The notes under the pieces: generated by a model
Databases searched by the model: none
The model's input: only the letters and a program-made list of their open reading frames with translations
Told to the model about the DNA's origin: nothing
Program-made: the position numbers and the translations under genes
Source of the DNA: Nageia nagi
Taxonomy: Eukaryota > Pinophyta
Assembly (NCBI GenBank): GCA_050084985.1
Contig: JBITNC010000001.1
Span: 34,100,001-34,164,000, forward strand
DNA length: 64,000 nt
Direction: 5' to 3'
Shown: positions 47,866 to 59,539 of the stretch, one piece after another
Layout of the letters: each line of letters starts with the position of its first letter
Position numbering within the stretch: position 1 is the stretch's first letter

Positions 47866-48354
47866 TAAGAAATTAGTTCTACACTAATCCTCAAGGTCCA
47901 AGACTATAGGAAACTTAATCATTCAACATCTACAAGCTAATAACACCATTCACACAAGATAACACCAATATAAGTGGTTCCTCCCTCCTTGGGAGTACAT
48001 CCACAACTAGATCTCAATTCTCAAACTATGCACCCTCTTACTACAATTCCTTTCTCTCCTACACAGACTAGTAGAGTAATCTTACTCAAAATCTAAGTTA
48101 TATTACAAGATGATAAGCCCATCTATTTATAGCATGAGAGCACCTCCCTAACCTCCCTTTAACCCAAGGGTAAGGTTAGGGTTACAATAAATATATTACC
48201 TAACTTTAACCTACCAACTAACCACATGGTAAGGTCAAAGTTTACATAATAAAGAATTCAATTAATCCCTTAAGGTATCTAAATATCCTTTAAGTGATTA
48301 ATTGAATTTACAAGGAGTTTAGATATTCACAATATTTCATTACAAATTCTAACA
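47866..48354 (-). repeat. Array LTR 1 (left)
   Basis: 489 bp. It starts TAAGAAATTAG instead of TGAAGGAATTAG. Diagnostic differences from LTRs 2 and 3 include CTAATCCTC, ACAGACTAG and AAGATGATAAGCCCATC. Confidence 0.88.
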
Positions 48355-48363
48355 CTCCCCCTT
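48355..48363 (-). other. Polypurine tract, array unit 1
   Basis: AAGGGGGAG on the minus strand, next to LTR 1. Confidence 0.75.
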
Positions 48364-49103
48364 AATGCAATATTGGGATAGAGCATAGAAGAGAGAAGAG
48401 AGAGTAAGAGAGAGTTCTCCTCCATAGAGATACAAGCGAAGATGAGAACATTTACATATTTGAGAATCTTTTTGAGAACTAGTTTGAGACTCACTACATT
48501 ACCATTTGACAAAATGGTTTACAATACAATCATTAACCACAACTGGTTTCACTATACATAGTAGTCGATCAACTTTAAGCTGACATGTGAGTCTCCATGA
48601 GCTTGCTTACACAAGGTGAGTAACCTGCATTCTTGAAGAAGATCCTACATGCTACAAGCAACTCATGAACAAAATTAGTTAGATGCATCATATATTCATT
48701 TTATTAATAAGAGAATCAAATAATGCCATCTTATAAATAATTGATCAATGGTGCACTATAAGTCATCACGGAGATGCCAAGCCATCACTCATAGTCACCT
48801 GTTGTATATAGACATGTGTTGATTATTAATAAAGCATAACATATAGATGACTGTACAATGCCTAAAGACACATACCAGATCTTCTCATATGAATACTTGA
48901 ACAATGAAACTGATTGATCAATTATATGCTCAAAAAATTGTACAACAAGTTTCTCACGCAGAGCAAACTTACCATGGAGGTATAAAATGTACAAGAAGTT
49001 CCTCACACAGAGCGAACTTACCACGGAGGTATATCATAATCAACACTATATAACAATAAAAAAAGGGGCTCTTAGAGGTGAAGTTGTCATCACTAACAAA
49101 AGT
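48364..49103 (-). other. 3' untranslated region, array unit 1
   Basis: Non-coding, shared with 53287-54026 and 18839-19581. Confidence 0.6.
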
Positions 49104-50760
49104 TCAAACTTCACTCCCCCTTGAGGGCAACTTCACCAACTCGAGAGAATCCCTAAGCTTGCTGAATTGAGCTTCAGGAAGGGGCTTGGTGAATAAATTA
49201 GCAGAGTTTATAGTAGATGGATAATACTCCAAGTATATGATGTCATCTAGAACCTTCTCCCTAATAAAATGGGCTTGGATTTCCACATGTTTGGTTCTCT
49301 GATGGAACACAGGATTCTTAGCCAAAGAGATAGTCGATTGATTATCTAAAGAAATAAGAGATGGGCCATTTTGCTCATACCCAATTTCATTCAGAAGATG
49401 CCTCAGCCAAATAGCTTCCTGGGTGGCAATAAACATGGCTTGATATTCAGCTTCAGTGGTAGAAAGAGTCATAGTAGTTTGCTTCTTGGAAGCCCAAGAG
49501 ATAGCACCTGAACCAATGCTGAACACATATGCAGAGGTTGATTTTCTATCATCTCTATCTCCCCCATAATCAAAATCTGAGAACCCAGAGAGAACTATCG
49601 AGGGCACTTTGGAATACTTAGGAGCAAGATCCTTTTCCCTGCCACATACCTCAAGATTTGATTAACAGCTTTGAGGTGCTCAACATATGGTTTTTGCATG
49701 AATCGTGCCATCAGATTCACTGCAAAGGATATCAAGTCGAGAGATAGTCAAATATAGAAGACTACCGATCAATTGCCTATAAGCTGTAGCATCCCCCAAC
49801 TGAGAATCTAAGCTCAGAGATACAACGATTCCAGGAGAAACAGTTATTGCAGCATATCTACACTCCTCCATTCCAAACTTTTGCAAGATGTCTGATATAT
49901 ACTTAGATTGACTAAGATAAGTACAATCTTTGTGTTAGTATACTTGCATCCCAAGATAGTAATGCAATAGACCTAGATTAGTCATTTCAAATGTTGCCTT
50001 CAGTTTGGATATGCACTCTTGGATGATTTCAATATTATTGCCAGTTATGAGAAGATCATCCACATAAAGGAGAATTAAGACCACGTCTTTTCCTTGATTG
50101 AGTACATAGAGATCTGAGTCAGAGAAGCACTTGGAAAAACTAATATCTGCAAAGAATCCTAAAATTTTCTTGTACCATGCTCTAGGTGCTTGCTTAAGTC
50201 CATACAAAGACTTCTTTAGCTTGCACACAAAAGACTCTTTACCTTATGGAATAAATCCTTTTGGTTTATTCATGTAGATTTCTACATCCAAGTCACCATT
50301 GAGAAATGCACTCTTGACATCAAGTTGAAAAACTTTCCATCCTTGAGCTGCAGAAAGAGCAAGGATTATCCTGACAGTAGGCATCTTGGCCACAGGAGCA
50401 AAGGTTTCCTCATAATCAATACCATATTTCTAAGCGAATCCTTTGGCCACTAACCTTGCTTTGTATTTTTTAATTTCTCCATCAGAATTGTACTTGACCT
50501 TGTATATCCATTTATTTCCAATCACATTTTTCTCATTGGGATAAGGAACCAAATCCCAAGTTTCATTTTTCATGAGCGCCTCATACTCAACTTTCATAGC
50601 TTCCATCCAACACTCTTGCTTGGAAGCTTCTTTGAAGGTTGATGGCTCATTCGTATTATCAATTTTGGTAAATAAAGATTTATTCAAGGTCATACTCCTT
50701 GTAATTCTCTGAGCTGGAGAATTTTGCTCTTGTGGTGACTTCCCTACATTATCATCCAAC
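49104..50760 (-). pseudogene. Array unit 1 RT and RNase H, broken
   Basis: RT blocks K-W-I-Y-K-V-K-Y, Y-K-A-R-L-V-A-K-G-F-A, S-L-Y-G-L-K-Q-A-P-R-A-W and Y-V-D-D-L-L-I-T-G are present. The RNase H shows S-D-F-D-Y-G-G-D, S-T-T-E-A-E-Y-Q-A and L-F-T-K-P-L-P. Stops follow K-G-F-A, G-F-I-P and M-Q-V-Y. A 2-base loss relative to Copia 1 near 49730 shifts the frame. Unit 1 also has a private 1-base loss near 49637 (CCTTTTCCC against CCTTTGTCCC), which shortens its RNase H frame. Confidence 0.87.
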
Positions 50761-50889
50761 TAGTTAGGTGCAGGCGAAGAATCATCTGAATCAGACACCT
50801 CAGCATGAGAAGTCGTATCCTCAGGAAGTTCATTGAACTTGACATCCCTAGAAACAAAAACTATTTTATGGGATGAGGAGTGGAGCCTG

Positions 50890-52095
50890 TAACCTCTATG
50901 CTAATTATCATACCCCACAAAGATGCATTTTTCTGATCTTTTATCCAACTTCTTTGTTTTCTCTGAGGTAATGAAGGCAAATGCATCACAACTGAAGACC
51001 CTAAAGTGTGAGATGTTAGGTTTCTTTCCTATCCATGCTTCATACGGAGTTTTACCTTCAACTGCTTTAGTAGGACACCTATTTAGGGTGTGAATAGCTT
51101 CACCCCATAAGAAACTAGGAAGGTTACCCAACATGCACCTTGCCATTTCCATAATGGTTCGATTCTTCCTTTCAGCAACTCCATTTTATTGAGGGGTGTA
51201 AGGGATTGTGAATTGCTACTTGATCCCATGTTTAACACAATAGTTGTTAAACTCATTGCTATTATACTCACCCCCATTATCAGATTTCAGCATCTTGATC
51301 TTAAAATTAGTTTGATTTTCAACAAGAGCCTTGAAGTCTTTAAACATGTCAAAAGTTTGATCCTTGTGCTCAAGTAGATAACCAAATGTCATCCTGCTGA
51401 AGTCATCAATGAAGGTCAAAACATAAGAAGCTCCCCCTAGAGACTTAGTCTGAAAAAGACCCATCAAATCTGAATGCACAAGTTGAAGAGGACGAGTAGC
51501 CCGAGTTGCCTTATATTTTTCAAACTTTTGCCTATTCATCTTTCCTAGAATGCACCTTTCACAGAGACCAATTATGGGTGAAATATTAGGTAAACCTTCC
51601 ACAAGTTCTTGATTTTTCATATCTTGAATACTCTTGTGGTTAAGGTGCCCTAATCGTTGATGCCAAAGATTACCCTTTGAACAAACATTTGTAGCAAGAC
51701 ACATCTTTTGAAGGAACTTGATCCATAATATAAAGGTCATCCTTTACTGATCCTTTCATCAAGGTGTCAAGTCCTTTCTTAACACACCAGGAGTGTGAGG
51801 TAAACTCAAATGAGTATCCTTTCCTTGTAATCTGAATTACAGAGATAAGATTCATCCTTAGTTTAGGCACATAAAAGACATTATCAAGAACCTTTCCATG
51901 AATCTTCACACTCCCTATTCCTTGAACATCAAGGACTGAATTATCACCTATCACAACTGCATCCTTCTTGTACTTATGAAAGTTTTCAAACTTATCCTTT
52001 TCATAACACATGTGATTTGTGCATCCTGAATCAACAATCCAATCATTTGAAATAGTTTGAGTCACTGAGTAGTAGGTAACAGTAGCAGCATGCTT
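50890..52095 (-). pseudogene. Array unit 1 protease and integrase, broken
   Basis: The protease V-D-S-G-C-T-N-H-M is preserved near 52025, and integrase blocks W-H-Q-R-L-G-H, H-S-D-L-M-G, S-D-N-G-G-E-Y and N-R-T-I-M follow. An extra T near 51709 (CATCTTTTGAAGG) shifts the frame. The G-E-A-V-H-T-A-I-H-T segment of Copia 1 is shortened to G-E-A-I-H-T by a 12-base loss. Gag is missing upstream; the frame instead continues into the foreign fragment. Confidence 0.87.
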
Positions 52096-52315
52096 TGGAT
52101 ATAGAAATTTTCCCGACGGTCATGTATTCGAGTATGTGAACGAGGGAGGAATTCCATAGGTTAAAGGGGTGTCTCCTTCATTGAAGACGAAGCCAGGGCT
52201 TTCAGCCGTTGCTTTGAGGCCTGGGAGGGCAGGAGATTCGATGGTGGAACTGATAGAGTTTGTATTCCTTTTTTTTTTTTAAATTAAACCAACAATGATC
52301 AAACCAATAATAATT
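52096..52315 (-). other. Foreign fragment replacing gag, array unit 1
   Basis: About 220 bp, less AT-rich and CpG-containing. Homology to Copia 1 gag stops at 52095 and homology to the leader resumes near 52316. The minus strand has a frame of about 46 codons (including S-T-I-E-S-P-A-L-P-G-L-K-A-T-A and F-V-F-N-E-G-D-T-P-L-T-Y-G). After a single TGA it is in phase with the protease (P-S-G-K-F-L-Y-P-K-H-A-A-T-V). I do not recognise the source. An A-run (minus strand) precedes it. Confidence 0.6.
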
Positions 52316-52774
52316 TTCATATTGTATTCCTCCTTTTAAAAATGTTTATATATAAATATATATAAAGTTGCAAAAATAAAAAAATTGAAATTTCTCCCTC
52401 TCACAAAAGAAATTACCCATTTTTATTAACAAAAGGTTAAAAAAAATTATCTTCTCCATAAGATAGAAAAAAAATTTCTCAAATTATTTTTTGTATACTA
52501 TCCTGTTAAATAATGAGCAAATAAGCAATTTGCAAAAAAAAACTATTCACAAAAGAGGTTAGTATCAAAAATTGTTAATCATATTTAGCTCAACAATAGT
52601 CAACATATAGCACACAATATGTTAGTAGTAAAATACAATTATTCAATAATTAACCAAGAAGGTAAAAAATGTATACCTTCTATTATGTTTTACCTCAACA
52701 ATGTAAGAAGATGAGAAATGGAGACCTCCAAATTAAAGAAGTTTCAAAGAATGTTGAAGGAGCTTCCACACCAA
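52316..52774 (-). other. Leader, array unit 1
   Basis: Non-coding and similar to 25566-26025 of Copia 1. Confidence 0.6.
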
Positions 52775-52786
52775 GCTCTGATACCA
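52775..52786 (-). other. Primer-binding site, array unit 1
   Basis: Minus strand TGGTATCAGAGC, an exact initiator-Met tRNA site, two bases from LTR 2. Confidence 0.9.
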
Positions 52787-52788
52787 AT

Positions 52789-53277
52789 TGAAGGAATTAG
52801 TTCTACACTAATTCTCAAGGTCCAAGACTATAGGAAACTTAATCATTCAACATCTACAAGCTAATAACACCATTCACACAAGATAACACCAATATAAGTG
52901 GTTCCTCCCTCCTTGGGAGTACATCCACAACTAGATCTCAATTCTCAAACTATGCACCCTCTTACTACAATTCCTTTCTCTCCTACACAAACTAGTAGAG
53001 TAATCTTACTCAAAATCTAAGTTATATTACAAGAGGAGAAGCCCTCTATTTATAGCATGAGAGCACCTCCCTAACCTCCCTTTAACCCAAGGGTAAGGTT
53101 AGGGTTACAATAAATATATTACCTAACTTTAACCTACCAACTAACCACATGGTAAGGTCAAAGTTTACATAATAAAGAATTCAATTAATCCCTTAAGGTA
53201 TCTAAATATCCTTTAAGTGATTAATTGAATTTACAAGGAGTTTAGATATTCACAATATTTCATTACAAATTCTAACA
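52789..53277 (-). repeat. Array LTR 2 (shared, middle)
   Basis: 489 bp. It serves both as 5' LTR of unit 1 and 3' LTR of unit 2. Its left part carries the LTR 3 variants, and its right end (ACAAATTCTAACA) matches LTR 1 rather than LTR 3 (ACAATTTCTAACA). Confidence 0.9.
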
Positions 53278-53286
53278 CTCCCCCTT
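53278..53286 (-). other. Polypurine tract, array unit 2
   Basis: AAGGGGGAG on the minus strand, next to LTR 2. Confidence 0.75.
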
Positions 53287-54026
53287 AATGCAATATTGGG
53301 ATAGAGCATAGAAGAGAGAAGAGAGAGTAAGAGAGAGTTCTCCTCCATAGAGATACAAGCGAAGATGAGAACATTTACATATTTGAGAATCTTTTTGAGA
53401 ACTAGTTTGAGACTCACTACATTACCATTTGACAAAATGGTTTACAATACAATCATTAACCACAACTGGTTTCACTATACATAGTAGTCGATCAACTTTA
53501 AGCTGACATGTGAGTCTCCATGAGCTTGCTTACACAAGGTGAGTAACCTGCATTCTTGAAGAAGATCCTACATGCTACAAGCAACTCATGAACAAAATTA
53601 GTTAGATGCATCATATATTCATTTTATTAATAAGAGAATCAAATAATGCCATCTTATAAATAATTGATCAATGGTGCACTATAAGTCATCACGGAGATGC
53701 CAAGCCATCACTCATAGTCACCTGTTGTATATAGACATGTGTTGATTATTAATAAAGCATAACATATAGATGACTGTACAATGCCTAAAGACACATACCA
53801 GATCTTCTCATATGAATACTTGAACAATGAAACTGATTGATCAATTATATGCTCAAAAAATTGTACAACAAGTTTCTCACGCAGAGCAAACTTACCATGG
53901 AGGTATAAAATGTACAAGAAGTTCCTCACACAGAGCGAACTTACCACGGAGGTATATCATAATCAACACTATATAACAATAAAAAAAGGGGCTCTTAGAG
54001 GTGAAGTTGTCATCACTAACAAAAGT
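53287..54026 (-). other. 3' untranslated region, array unit 2
   Basis: Essentially identical to 48364-49103; no gene. Confidence 0.6.
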
Positions 54027-55684
54027 TCAAACTTCACTCCCCCTTGAGGGCAACTTCACCAACTCGAGAGAATCCCTAAGCTTGCTGAATTGAGCTTCAG
54101 GAAGGGGCTTGGTGAATAAATTAGCAGAGTTTATAGTAGATGGATAATACTCCAAGTATATGATGTCATCTAGAACCTTCTCCCTAATAAAATGGGCTTG
54201 GATTTCCACATGTTTGGTTCTCTGATGGAACACAGGATTCTTAGCCAAAGAGATAGCCGATTGATTATCTAAAGAAATAAGAGATGGGCCATTTTGCTCA
54301 TACCCAATTTCATTCAGAAGATGCCTCAGCCAAATAGCTTCCTGGGTGGCAATAAACATGGCTCGATATTCAGCTTCAGTGGTAGAAAGAGTCATAGTAG
54401 TTTGCTTCTTGGAAGCCCAAGAGATAGCACCTGAACCAATGCTGAACACATATGCAGAGGTTGATTTTCTATCATCTCTATCTCCCCCATAATCAAAATC
54501 TGAGAACCCAGAGAGAACTATCGAGGGCACTTTGGAATACTTAGGAGCAAGATCCTTTGTCCCTGCCACATACCTCAAGATTTGATTAACAGCTTTGAGG
54601 TGCTCAACATATGGTTTTTGCATGAATCGTGCCATCAGATTCACTGCAAAGGATATCAAGTCGAGAGATAGTCAGATATAGAAGACTACCGATCAATTGC
54701 CTATAAGCTGTAGCATCCCCCAACTGAGAATCTAAGCTCAGAGATACAACGATTCCAGGAGAAACAGTTATTGCAGCATATCTACACTCCTCCATTCCAA
54801 ACTTTTGCAAGATGTCTGATATATACTTAGATTGACTAAGATAAGTACAATCTTTGTGTTAGTATACTTGCATCCCAAGATAGTAATGCAATAGACCTAG
54901 ATTAGTCATTTCAAATGTTGCCTTCAGTTTGGATATGCACTCTTGGATGATTTCAATATTATTGCCAGTTATGAGAAGATCATCCACATAAAGGAGAATT
55001 AAGACCACGTCTTTTCCTTGATTGAGTACATAGAGATCTGAGTCAGAGAAGCACTTGGAAAAACTAATATCTGCAAAGAATCCTAAAATTTTCTTGTACC
55101 ATGCTCTAGGTGCTTGCTTAAGTCCATACAAAGACTTCTTTAGCTTGCACACAAAAGACTCTTTACCTTATGGAATAAATCCTTTTGGTTTATTCATGTA
55201 GATTTCTACATCCAAGTCACCATTGAGAAATGCACTCTTGACATCAAGTTGAAAAACTTTCCATCCTTGAGCTGCAGAAAGAGCAAGGATTATCCTGACA
55301 GTAGGCATCTTGGCCACAGGAGCAAAGGTTTCCTCATAATCAATACCATATTTCTAAGCGAATCCTTTGGCCACTAACCTTGCTTTGTATTTTTTAATTT
55401 CTCCATCAGAATTGTACTTGACCTTGTATATCCATTTATTTCCAATCACATTTTTCTCATTGGGATAAGGAACCAAATCCCAAGTTTCATTTTTCATGAG
55501 CGCCTCATACTCAACTTTCATAGCTTCCATCCAACACTCTTGCTTGGAAGCTTCTTTGAAGGTTGATGGCTCATTCGTATTATCAATTTTGGTAAATAAA
55601 GATTTATTCAAGGTCATACTCCTTGTAATTCTCTGAGCTGGAGAATTTTGCTCTTGTGGTGACTTCCCTACATTATCATCCAAC
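54027..55684 (-). pseudogene. Array unit 2 RT and RNase H, broken
   Basis: Same blocks and same stops as unit 1 (after K-G-F-A, G-F-I-P and M-Q-V-Y). Here the RNase H stretch is open over 210 codons (54659-54027), because unit 2 keeps the base lost in unit 1. It includes L-M-A-R-F-M-Q-K-P, S-D-F-D-Y-G-G-D, T-E-A-E-Y-R-A and L-F-T-K-P-L-P. It is still cut off from RT by the shared frameshift near 54650. Confidence 0.87.
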
Positions 55685-55813
55685 TAGTTAGGTGCAGGCG
55701 AAGAATCATCTGAATCAGACACCTCAGCATGAGAAGTCGTATCCTCAGGAAGTTCATTGAACTTGACATCCCTAGAAACAAAAACTATTTTATGGGATGA
55801 GGAGTGGAGCCTG

Positions 55814-57019
55814 TAACCTCTATGCTAATTATCATACCCCACAAAGATGCATTTTTCTGATCTTTTATCCAACTTCTTTGTTTTCTCTGAGGTAATGAAG
55901 GCAAATGCATCACAACTGAAGACCCTAAAGTGTGAGATGTTAGGTTTCTTTCCTATCCATGCTTCATACGGAGTTTTACCTTCAACTGCTTTAGTAGGAC
56001 ACCTATTTAGGGTGTGAATAGCTTCACCCCATAAGAAACTAGGAAGGTTACCCAACATGCACCTTGCCATTTCCATAATGGTTCGATTCTTCCTTTCAGC
56101 AACTCCATTTTATTGAGGGGTGTAAGGGATTGTGAATTGCTACTTGATCCCATGTTTAACACAATAGTTGTTAAACTCATTGCTATTATACTCACCCCCA
56201 TTATCAGATCTCAGCATCTTGATCTTAAAATTAGTTTGATTTTCAACAAGAGCCTTGAAGTCTTTAAACATGTCAAAAGTTTGATCCTTGTGCTCAAGTA
56301 GATAACCAAATGTCATCCTGCTGAAGTCATCAATGAAGGTCAAAACATAAGAAGCTCCCCCTAGAGACTTAGTCTGAAAAAGACCCATCAAATCTGAATG
56401 CACAAGTTGAAGAGGACGAGTAGCCCGAGTTGCCTTATATTTTTCAAACTTTTGCCTATTCATCTTTCCTAGAATGCACCTTTCACAGAGACCAATTATG
56501 GGTGAAATATTAGGTAAACCTTCCACAAGTTCTTGATTTTTCATATCTTGAATACTCTTGTGGTTAAGGTGCCCTAATCGTTGATGCCAAAGATTACCCT
56601 TTGAACAAACATTTGTAGCAAGACACATCTTTTGAAGGAACTTGATCCATAATATAAAGGTCATCCTTTACTGATCCTTTCATCAAGGTGTCAAGTCCTT
56701 TCTTAACACACCAGGAGTGTGAGGTAAACTCAAATGAGTATCCTTTCCTTGTAATCTGAATTACAGAGATAAGATTCATCCTTAGTTTAGGCACATAAAA
56801 GACATTATCAAGAACCTTTCCATGAATCTTCACACTCCCTATTCCTTGAACATCAAGGACTGAATTATCACCTATCACAACTGCATCCTTCTTGTACTTA
56901 TGAAAGTTTTCAAACTTATCCTTTTCATAACACATGTGATTTGTGCATCCTGAATCAACAATCCAATCATTTGAAATAGTTTGAGTCACTGAGTAGTAGG
57001 TAACAGTAGCAGCATGCTT
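55814..57019 (-). pseudogene. Array unit 2 protease and integrase, broken
   Basis: Nearly identical to 50890-52095, with the same frameshift T, the same 12-base loss and the same stops. One visible difference is R-S-D-N-G-G-E-Y here (AGATCTCAG) against K-S-D-N-G-G-E-Y in unit 1 (AGATTTCAG). Gag is missing. Confidence 0.87.
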
Positions 57020-57240
57020 TGGATATAGAAATTTTCCCGACGGTCATGTATTCGAGTATGTGAACGAGGGAGGAATTCCATAGGTTAAAGGGGTGTCTCC
57101 TTCATTGAAGACGAAGCCAGGGCTTTCAGCCGTTGCTTTGAGGCCTGGGAGGGCAGGAGATTCGATGGTGGAACTGATAGAGTTTGTATTCCTTTTTTTT
57201 TTTAAATTAAACCAACAATGATCAAACCAATAATAATTTT
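57020..57240 (-). other. Foreign fragment replacing gag, array unit 2
   Basis: Same fragment as 52096-52315, with the same junctions and the same single TGA before the protease frame. The T-run on its right is two bases shorter. Confidence 0.6.
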
Positions 57241-57699
57241 AGTATTGTATTCCTCCTTTTAAAAATGTTTATATATAAATATATATAAAGTTGCAAAAAT
57301 AAAAAAATTGAAATTTCTCCCTCTCACAAAAGAAATTACCCATTTTTATTAACAAAAAGGTTAAAAAAAATTATCTTCTCCATAAGATAGAAAAAAAATT
57401 TCTCAAATTATTTTTTGTATACTATCCTGTTAAATAATGAGCAAATAAGCAATTTGCAAAAAAAAAACTATTCACAAAAGAGGTTAGTATCAAAAATTGT
57501 TAATCATATTTAGCTCAACAATAGTCAACATATAGCACACAATATGTTAGTAGTAAAATACAATTATTCAATAATTAACCAAGAAGGTAAAAAATGTATA
57601 CCTTCTATTATGTTTTACCTCAACAATGTAAGAAGATGAGAAATGGAGACCTCCAAATTAAAGAAGTTTCAAAGAATGTTGAAGGAGCTTCCACACCAA
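57241..57699 (-). other. Leader, array unit 2
   Basis: Nearly identical to 52316-52774, differing in A-run lengths. Confidence 0.6.
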
Positions 57700-57711
57700 G
57701 CTCTGATACCA
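57700..57711 (-). other. Primer-binding site, array unit 2
   Basis: Minus strand TGGTATCAGAGC, exact, two bases from LTR 3. Confidence 0.9.
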
Positions 57712-57713
57712 AT

Positions 57714-58202
57714 TGAAGGAATTAGTTCTACACTAATTCTCAAGGTCCAAGACTATAGGAAACTTAATCATTCAACATCTACAAGCTAATAACACCATTC
57801 ACACAAGATAACACCAATATAAGTGGTTCCTCCCTCCTTGGGAGTACATCCACAACTAGATCTCAATTCTCAAACTATGCACCCTCTTACTACAATTCCT
57901 TTCTCTCCTACACAAACTAGTAGAGTAATCTTACTCAAAATCTAAGTTATATTACAAGAGGAGAAGCCCTCTATTTATAGCATGAGAGCACCTCCCTAAC
58001 CTCCCTTTAACCCAAGGGTAAGGTTAGGGTTACAATAAATATATTACCTAACTTTAACCTACCAACTAACCACATGGTAAGGTCAAAGTTTACATAATAA
58101 AGAATTCAATTAATCCCTTAAGGTATCTAAATATCCTTTAAGTGATTAATTGAATTTACAAGGAGTTTAGATATTCACAATATTTCATTACAATTTCTAA
58201 CA
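57714..58202 (-). repeat. Array LTR 3 (right)
   Basis: 489 bp, differing from LTR 2 by about one base (ACAATTTCTAACA at its right end). Confidence 0.9.
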
Positions 58203-58207
58203 GAGGG
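58203..58207. repeat. Target-site duplication, right copy (GAGGG)
   Basis: Matches 47861-47865. Confidence 0.8.
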
Positions 58208-58500
58208 GACCATACCCCAAGAAATAATATGATTGAGTCATCTAGAAGTTATGAATGTGATTATACGACCTCACTCATGCAAGTGATTATAAAAATAAAT
58301 TGGCTACAAGGCCACAAGAAGCCATATGTACTTTGAAGAATAAAATTTATCACCTTCGTTTCTTCTAGGAAGAGAAAGTCCATAGAGACAAATATGTAAA
58401 TAGAGGAAAAAATATCCTTTTGGACCAAATATTTTTAGATGGGCTATTCTAGTCCTCTAACATTCCATGATAAAGAAAATTGAAGAACTTTACATAAGCA
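58208..58500 (-). pseudogene. LINE endonuclease, N-terminal part
   Basis: On the minus strand L-S-W-N-V-R-G-L-E (near 58445-58480) is the classic start of plant L1 APE endonucleases. It is followed by F-L-E-E-T-K-V, matching the Q-E-T-K catalytic-Glu block (near 58360). The reading then runs into the Copia array and continues beyond it at 47860. Confidence 0.75.
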
Positions 58501-59190
58501 TAACTCCTTAATCCTTACATTTATTTTCATCCCCAAGGTCATGCAAAGTGTCAAAGGTGTTGTTAACAAAAATATTCATGGTTTTCTCTTAAGAAATCTA
58601 TTTTTCAATATTTATCTTGCTACTCAAATAAAATATCATGATTAGGGCTTTAAAATCTCTAACGTCGGGATTAAGAATTATCCTCCTAAGAGGGTTATGA
58701 AAGAACTTGAGTCCCAAAAGCCTTGAGAGAGGCAGCTAAGGTTACCATAGGTATTGAAGGAGGACCTCCTCATGCTAGAATGGACTTGGGAGCTACATGC
58801 ATGGATGAATGGGATCCAAAGAGAAATTATAAAGAATTACCTAAAGTAAAGATAGGACCAATATTATGGGTATTTTTATTATTATTTTATTTTCTAGTAA
58901 CCACCTAACATCCATATTAACCACCTTTAGGTGGTGGCAGTTGATACTTGGTCATTTGTATTGGTGGAGCCATATTTTTGGACTTAAACTTGCTCTCCAT
59001 CAATGGGAAATCCTTGATTTTGTGTGCATCATATTGGCATTGATAATAAGTATTGAAAATATTAATATATAAAGAACCCTTTGTTGAATCATTCGATCTC
59101 TTACCTGGATATCAATATATTCTTTAAGGTCTTTAGGGAGGTTAACCTTGACACAATAGTGATGATGAGGATGAATAACATAAAATTTAT
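58501..59190 (-). other. LINE ORF1-ORF2 junction, broken
   Basis: Degenerate sequence between ORF1 and the endonuclease start. The plus-strand frames 58723-58908 and 58866-59072 match nothing I recognise and look incidental. Confidence 0.4.
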
Positions 59191-59539
59191 CTAGTTCTTA
59201 ACAAACAAATTCACCAATGGGGGTGAAAAGCCAATCAAAATATGACCATAAGGATAAAGGGACCCTAGGGAATTCACCCATATAAGAATTTTCAAAGACC
59301 CATTATTCCTAACTAAAAACTCCTTATTCCATGATTGGAAAAGTAATAGAGAGTTACAAATATACCATGGCCCATAGTCCATGATAATTTTCAAATGGGA
59401 AGGGTTGGGAAAGTAGAAGAGAAAAGATGTTTGGTAAGGTTTTGGACTCCATCAACCTTGACCCTATGGAGGTGTTAAGTTTGTTGAATCCAACTCTTAA
59501 TAGTAAAATCATTTGGGATCTGATCCAATAAATACCCAA
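59191..59539 (-). pseudogene. LINE ORF1 (DUF4283) fragment
   Basis: The minus-strand reading I-I-M-D-Y-G-P-W-Y-I, then L-L-L-F-Q-S-W-N-K-E-F, then I-L-I-W-V-N follows the DUF4283 pattern of plant LINE ORF1 (G-P-W-x-x, L-x-L-x-x-W, W-V-x-x). It spans two overlapping frames, so at least one frameshift is present. In an intact LINE this would be the RNA-binding ORF1 protein. Confidence 0.65.

Larger units (their letters stand above)
47866..58202 (-). mobile_element. Tandem Copia array: LTR-internal-LTR-internal-LTR
   Basis: Three 489-bp LTRs (47866, 52789 and 57714) alternate with two ~4.43-kb internal regions. Repeat period is 4923-4925 bp. One GAGGG duplication flanks the whole array, and the middle LTR has none. 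The two internal regions show about ten differences by eye. Both belong to the same family as Copia 1 but lack most of gag and the distal leader. In their place is a shared ~220-bp foreign fragment. Unequal recombination between LTRs after one insertion explains the structure best. Confidence 0.88.

Noticed and set aside
51189-51377. Plus-strand frames inside Copia integrase regions (also at 21667 and 56113)
   Set aside because: They are antisense shadows of the integrase coding sequence and recur only because the element recurs.
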